Shown piece by piece: positions 16,743 through 20,463 of a stretch of 20,463 nucleotides of DNA. The notes under the pieces were generated by a model. It saw only the letters and a program-made list of their open reading frames with translations. It searched no databases and was not told where the DNA came from. The stretch is from the NCBI RefSeq assembly GCF_000485595.1, contig NW_014577698.1, positions 116,657 through 137,119 on the forward strand, in the 5' to 3' direction. The stretch comes from Priapulus caudatus (taxonomy: Eukaryota; Priapulida; Priapulimorpha; Priapulimorphida; Priapulidae). The position numbers and the translations under genes were made by a program. Positions within the stretch are counted from its first letter, which is position 1, and each line of letters opens with the position of its first letter.

Positions 16743-16838
16743 ATGGCGCTACACGATACCCACAATGCAAAGCGGCGAGCCAGGGACGAGAACTATGGCG
16801 GTGCGGGAGATGTCGGGTCATACAAAATCCCCCTCTAA
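16743..16838 (+). promoter_or_regulatory. Upstream open frame overlapping the laminin start
   Basis: ATG at 16743 opens a 31-codon frame ending at TAA 16836-16838, overlapping both candidate laminin starts in another frame. It matters only if transcription begins before 16743, which cannot be seen here. Confidence 0.4.
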
Positions 16839-17248
16839 CGGTTGTTATTCGCTCAGGTCCAGACGGAATCTCATCTTCTTCGTATTTGTGATCTATTTAG
16901 GATGTATACCTAGGCATGCCTTGGCGCAGAGGCCAGAAAGTGAGTGCTATTTGTCCGATGGAAGGCCGCAGAGGTGCATTCCCGAGTTCGTTAACGCGGC
17001 GTTCCAGCGACCGGTGGAGGCGACCAATACTTGCGGTGCCAACAACCGCATCGAGTATTGCTTGCAGACAGGCCATACGGGGCAACCCGCTTCGTGTCAC
17101 TGGTGCGATGCCCGCGACCCGACCAGGTCGCATCCTGCCGCCTACCTGACGGACTTTAACAACAACCGCAACGTGACCTATTGGCAGTCGGAGACCATCT
17201 ACCAGGGAGTCCAACATCCCAACTCTGTCAACTTGACCCTCCATCTAG
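16765..17248 (+). CDS. LAMC1: Laminin subunit gamma, first coding exon (partial)
   Basis: The 5' end of a secreted basement-membrane glycoprotein. Residues 1-34 are a basic leader, 35-48 a hydrophobic segment ([11 protein letters not shown]), and signal cleavage is likely after ALA54. Mature sequence then starts the laminin N-terminal (LN) domain, the part that polymerises laminin networks. [14 protein letters not shown] (67-80), [29 protein letters not shown] and NLTLHLG are typical of laminin gamma chains. Asn136 and Asn156 are in N-glycosylation sequons. The exon stops after the first base of codon 162 at the donor G|GTAAGC (17249); reading on leads within a few codons out of homology to a stop at 17281-17283. 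M1 (16765) and M11 (16795) both have A at -3; M11 also has G at +4 and would give a more ordinary signal peptide. No further exon is visible, so intron 1 exceeds 3.2 kb. Confidence 0.93.
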
Positions 17249-17403
17249 GTAAGCATCGTAGAATCGGCTGTATATTGTTATAATAACCGAAAACGAATGC
17301 AGCTGGCAATAGGGTACATCGTCAGTCCAGAGTATGAGACTCGTTCCATGGTAACCCTCAGGACTGCACCTTTTGGCTTTTCTGCAACCCTACACCTACT
17401 GAC

Positions 17404-17625
17404 GCTGAGAGGGTCTGTGTCCCCCGCGGTACTACCGGAACGTACCCTGGTACTATCTAATATGCCGGACCGTACCTCGCCTACTCCACTAACGAGTATA
17501 GGGAGTCGCCTACGCCTACTCCCTGACCCTAACCCGAACCCTAACCCTAATCCTAACCCTAACCATATCAAATAGTGACCAGGGTACGTTTCGGCAATAC
17601 CCTGGGGGACATAGACCCTATGAGC
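17404..17625. mobile_element. 222-bp foldback, second copy of family B, with telomere-like interior
   Basis: The ends GCTGAGAGGGTCTGTGTCCCC (left) and the complement of GCTCATAGGGTCTATGTCCCC (right) match the element at 11633-12070, including TACCCTGGTA-type words. Flanking 9-mers CCTACTGAC (17395-17403) and CATACTGAC (17626-17634) agree at 8 of 9, an aged target duplication. Telomere-like CCCTAA repeats fill 17521-17563, directly against the right arm. It lies about 155 bp into the laminin intron. Confidence 0.8.
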
Positions 17626-18900
17626 CATACTGACCCTGACAGTGACCCTAACCTAAGACTGTATATAAACTTGACTCTCGCCATGGCCTTACTTATATCT
17701 GTAAGTTGGAATCCTTAACCTAGGCATAACCCTAGCCGGATCCTAGCCCTATCGTTACAGATCGAGGGTCATAAATTAAAATTGAAATAATTGAAAGATC
17801 GTACGTGCGTTATTAATGATTAATTTCATTATGTATTCATGACACGGCTTGCTGATTGAACATTTAACCCGTGTGTCACAGGTCTGTGTGTAGTTTAGGG
17901 TAGCTTTGTGCACTGTACTGCTGTAAATGAAAGTCTACATCTGCTCGTGCTACAAATTGCAGCTGTTCTCCTCATTAGAGCTGAGTATACTGCACTGCAG
18001 GGAAGGCGCCACACTGTTCCTATGCTGGGCTACTTCCATCAGCAATAAATAATTTGTCTTAATTAGGGCTGTTTCCTTTTCGGGCCTGACAGTATTGTTT
18101 TCTAGTGTGTGAGTGCAGCAGCTAGGAACACTGTACATGTAGAGGCAATTCCCTTATTGCTAGAAATACAGCTGCCATTGTCCAGCTGGCCCTCTATTTA
18201 TGGGGGAGTATGGGACCATGGGCGCCTTTGGCAAATATTATCTCCCTGTTGAATCAGGTCATTGTTGCCGATTATTGCTCTTTGTCGCCCTGGGAGACAG
18301 GCGTGCGACCACACCTGACGTATGGGTGAGGGCTAGTTGAATTAGAATACTGCACAATTGTTGTCCGACTATGCTACATGTAGCTAGTGTGATATCTTTT
18401 TGCTATAATATGATCAAAGACTAGTCTTTCGAGCTTCACTGTAGATGTTTATTGTTAGTTTTATCTTGTACTCGCATTACTATTAAAACATGTACAGGTA
18501 CATGGCCACACATGTTTAAAATGGATAAACCTCACTACATAAAGCCTACATACACCTACTGTAAGCATACTTGCAGTATGCAAACATCATTAAATGTCTT
18601 ATTGAGTCAGAAATGTGCTCCGAAGTTTACTATTTCCATGCTATTGTGAAACTCCATCAGACAGAGTTTCGGCGTACAGATACACATAGGGATCGATGTG
18701 ACTGAGAACGCTAACAGTACGCCTACGCTAGTGCAAATAGTTCCTGGAAAGAAAACACTTACTATTAGTTTGCTGATTGCATAATGTAGATAACACATGA
18801 TTTAAACAAATTTCACAATTTTGTACTGAACAAACATCGAATAATCAGTTACAACTATCATAGAAAAGAACTGTTAATGAAAACTGCGATCACTCGGCTA
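17626..18900. other. Laminin intron 1: degenerate telomere-like flank and unassigned sequence
   Basis: From 17630 to about 17755 there are scattered, decayed CCCTGA/CCCTAA/CCCTAG words, suggesting an older extension of the telomere-like tract. From 17930 to 18330 the sequence is less AT-rich and more complex, with CAGCTG at 17961, 18169 and 18183 and CTATTTATGG at 18193. It has no open frame of note and could be an intronic enhancer. After 18340 the sequence is AT-rich and featureless. Confidence 0.4.
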
Positions 18901-19620
18901 TGTCCCGGATGTGTAAACACTAAAAGTACTAGCTTCGTAAGACTGTTTAGGTTTGCTGAATAAATGTCATGAAAGTACGAATTACTTCTACTGAATCTTC
19001 GCAACATAGACTAGCTCACAGTAGGTATATATGTGATACATGCCGTTTAAGCGATTCGTTATTATTACTAATATTAGGCTGTGCAGCTGAAAATTCATGC
19101 GTGACCAATTTGTAGTAGTTATTTGCCATGAATCAGGATTTTTTTAGATGTTTTCACATATATCCGTGTAAATACGAAGTTATAGCGCATATATGGCGTA
19201 CTGAATTGTCTGACACGTTGGTTAGTATAAAACACCACTGTGGTTTAAATCTCCGAAATATATACATGTGGTAAATGTAATAAAGTGAATGTGGGAGTGC
19301 GTGACTCGATTATATTTATCAATCATGAAGCACGTATATAAATGCACTACATGTATATTCACCGTGTGATATTGAGATTTTGTTTCCTCCTTACTGTTCA
19401 CGGGTCCAACGTTTTTCGCTGCTACGTGAATATATCTGCAGTCTTTCGTGTAAGGCCTTCGGTGCCACTCTTGTGCTGATTGGAGGGTTTTAGCAATTTC
19501 TTACTATTCTACTGCAGTAGCGGGAGCATTGAACTCAGCGCACTCTGCCCGCTGCTTGTGGTTTGGGTTGAGCGCGTGAGATTAAGGCATTAAGCTTGCT
19601 CTGGATAGCGCATCTCCGCA
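18901..19620. other. Laminin intron 1: unassigned AT-rich sequence
   Basis: I see no gene, exon, long repeat or clear element here. No splice-flanked open frame resembles the remainder of the laminin LN domain. Confidence 0.5.
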
Positions 19621-19630
19621 GCTGGCTCGC

Positions 19631-19664
19631 CTCCTCCTCCTCCTCCTCCTCATTCTCCTCCTCC
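19631..19664. repeat. CTC trinucleotide microsatellite
   Basis: (CTC)n at 19631-19652 with an interruption (CATT), then CTCCTCCTCC. The flanking open frames on both strands reflect the repeat. Confidence 0.9.
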
Positions 19665-19857
19665 GAAAACTTCGCTCTCATCGATTGTGGACAATCGACG
19701 GGTGCGGTGTCTGGTAGACAGAAGTTAGAGAAGTCGTGGCCGTCACTGTGCGTGTGTGCATGGCTGATATACATTCGCACAATCATCCTACATCATGGGT
19801 ACTGCTGAAAATATCTTCCATGGTTCATAGGTCGCCTAATAGTCAGGGAGTATAGTA

Positions 19858-19905
19858 GTGCGTATGCGCATACGTGCGCACGTTCGTACGTGTGTGTGTG
19901 CGTGC
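19858..19905. repeat. Alternating purine-pyrimidine tract (Z-DNA-prone)
   Basis: Strict alternation over 19858-19883 and again over 19885-19905, broken at 19884. It includes the perfect palindrome CGTATGCGCATACG (19861-19874) and a (GT)n run. Confidence 0.85.
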
Positions 19906-20152
19906 TTGTATCATCTGTGTAGGGAGTATGGGTTTTGTGGCATTGCATGAATCCCGCGGTACGGTCCCTGCCGCCTTTCCCATCGTTTACAGCCTGTAAC
20001 AAGATACGGGCGATGCCTTGCAACTGCTGCCAGTTGGTTATCATCTGATCTGTAGTAGTGTTTAGACGATGCAGGGAGCACACCCACGGGGCTGCTCACA
20101 GCTATGAGTGCACTGCAGGCATCCCGGACAGAGACACAGCATCTCGATGTTC

Positions 20153-20326
20153 GAGAGAGGGGAGGGAGGAGAGGCAGAGGGAGTCAGAGACACGGAGAGA
20201 GGGGAGGGAGGAGAGGCAGAGGGAGTCAGAGACACGGAGAGAGGGGAGGGAGGAGAGGCAGAGGGAGTCAGAGACACGGAGAGAGGGGAGGGAGGAGAGG
20301 CAGAGGGAGTCAGAGACACGGAGAGA
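20153..20326. repeat. 42-bp G-rich minisatellite, four copies
   Basis: The unit containing GAGAGGGGAGGGAGGAGAGG recurs with a 42-base period (GGGGAGGGAGG at 20159, 20201, 20243 and 20285), with essentially no differences. Because 42 is divisible by three and the unit has no stop, open frames appear in several phases; they are artefacts. Confidence 0.95.
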
Positions 20327-20336
20327 CCTTGATTGA

Positions 20337-20404
20337 TTATAGTAAGTATATTATATATAGTATATATATAGTATATAATATATATAATATAATATAATAA
20401 TATA
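20337..20404. repeat. AT microsatellite
   Basis: TATATA/ATATAGTATA-type repeat immediately after the G-rich minisatellite. Self-complementary and prone to cruciform formation. Confidence 0.9.
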
Positions 20405-20463
20405 ACATGTACAGTTGTACAGTGTATGTGCCAACAGTGGCTAGAAGTGTGACTGAATGACGA

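Noticed and set aside
17297-17628. 92- and 116-codon frames after the laminin exon
   Set aside because: One is Pro-Asn repeats from CCCTAA, the other its antisense; both lie in the intron and in the family B element.
20058-20397. Several overlapping open frames of 74-97 codons on both strands
   Set aside because: They are made by the 42-bp tandem repeat, whose period is a multiple of three; the peptides are simple repeats with no domain.
17249-20463. Additional laminin exons
   Set aside because: I looked for the continuation of the LN domain after HLG in all plus-strand frames and found none flanked by splice sites.

Overview
This is nuclear DNA from an invertebrate animal. The evidence is spliced eukaryotic gene structure, tandem C2H2 zinc-finger genes, a laminin gamma first exon, vertebrate-type TTAGGG telomere-like tracts, AATAAA poly(A) signals, and many non-autonomous DNA transposons and microsatellites. 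The exact lineage cannot be read from the sequence; a lophotrochozoan or invertebrate deuterostome would fit.

Layout. Bases 1-1700 are a dense nest of palindromes: at least four separate inverted-repeat elements, one holding telomere-like repeats. Three paralogous plus-strand zinc-finger genes follow, at 1910-3109, 8649-9890 and 12871-14136. Each is an uninterrupted coding exon preceded by a splice acceptor, so each has at least one 5' UTR intron. They share an almost invariant N-terminal module (an atypical C2H2 finger followed by AERVHCKVLVCQGHDP), a central acidic motif with a SUMO-consensus lysine, an E/D-D-V/I-L/F...M-P-Y-like motif, and a C-terminal finger array. Outside these blocks they diverge strongly, and each paralog has its own oddity: a broken last finger, a Gly/Arg minisatellite, or a polyglutamine tract with a decayed first finger.

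Between the genes lie a degraded LINE 3' fragment (about 4392-4725, minus), a 1.2-kb foldback element with a perfect 8-bp target duplication (5560-6759), a 399-bp hairpin element with TA flanks (6931-7329), a 727-bp element with 43-bp inverted ends (7397-8123), and a foldback with a perfect 9-bp target duplication (11633-12070). A CT microsatellite (about 14947-15175) and a tandem array of roughly 250/540-bp units (about 15221-16215) follow.

The first coding exon of a laminin gamma subunit runs from 16765 to 17248 on the plus strand and ends at a clear splice donor. The rest of the window is presumably its first intron. A hairpin with telomere-like repeats in its loop ends 77 bp before that start codon, and a second copy of the 9-bp-TSD family, again carrying telomere-like repeats, sits in the intron.

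The zinc-finger genes are probably nuclear DNA-binding regulators of a lineage-specific tandem family. The laminin gene encodes a secreted basement-membrane protein and appears functionally unrelated. The most unusual pattern is that all three telomere-like tracts of appreciable length lie inside inverted-repeat elements, and two share the same leader, GAATGATGCAAAAACCC.
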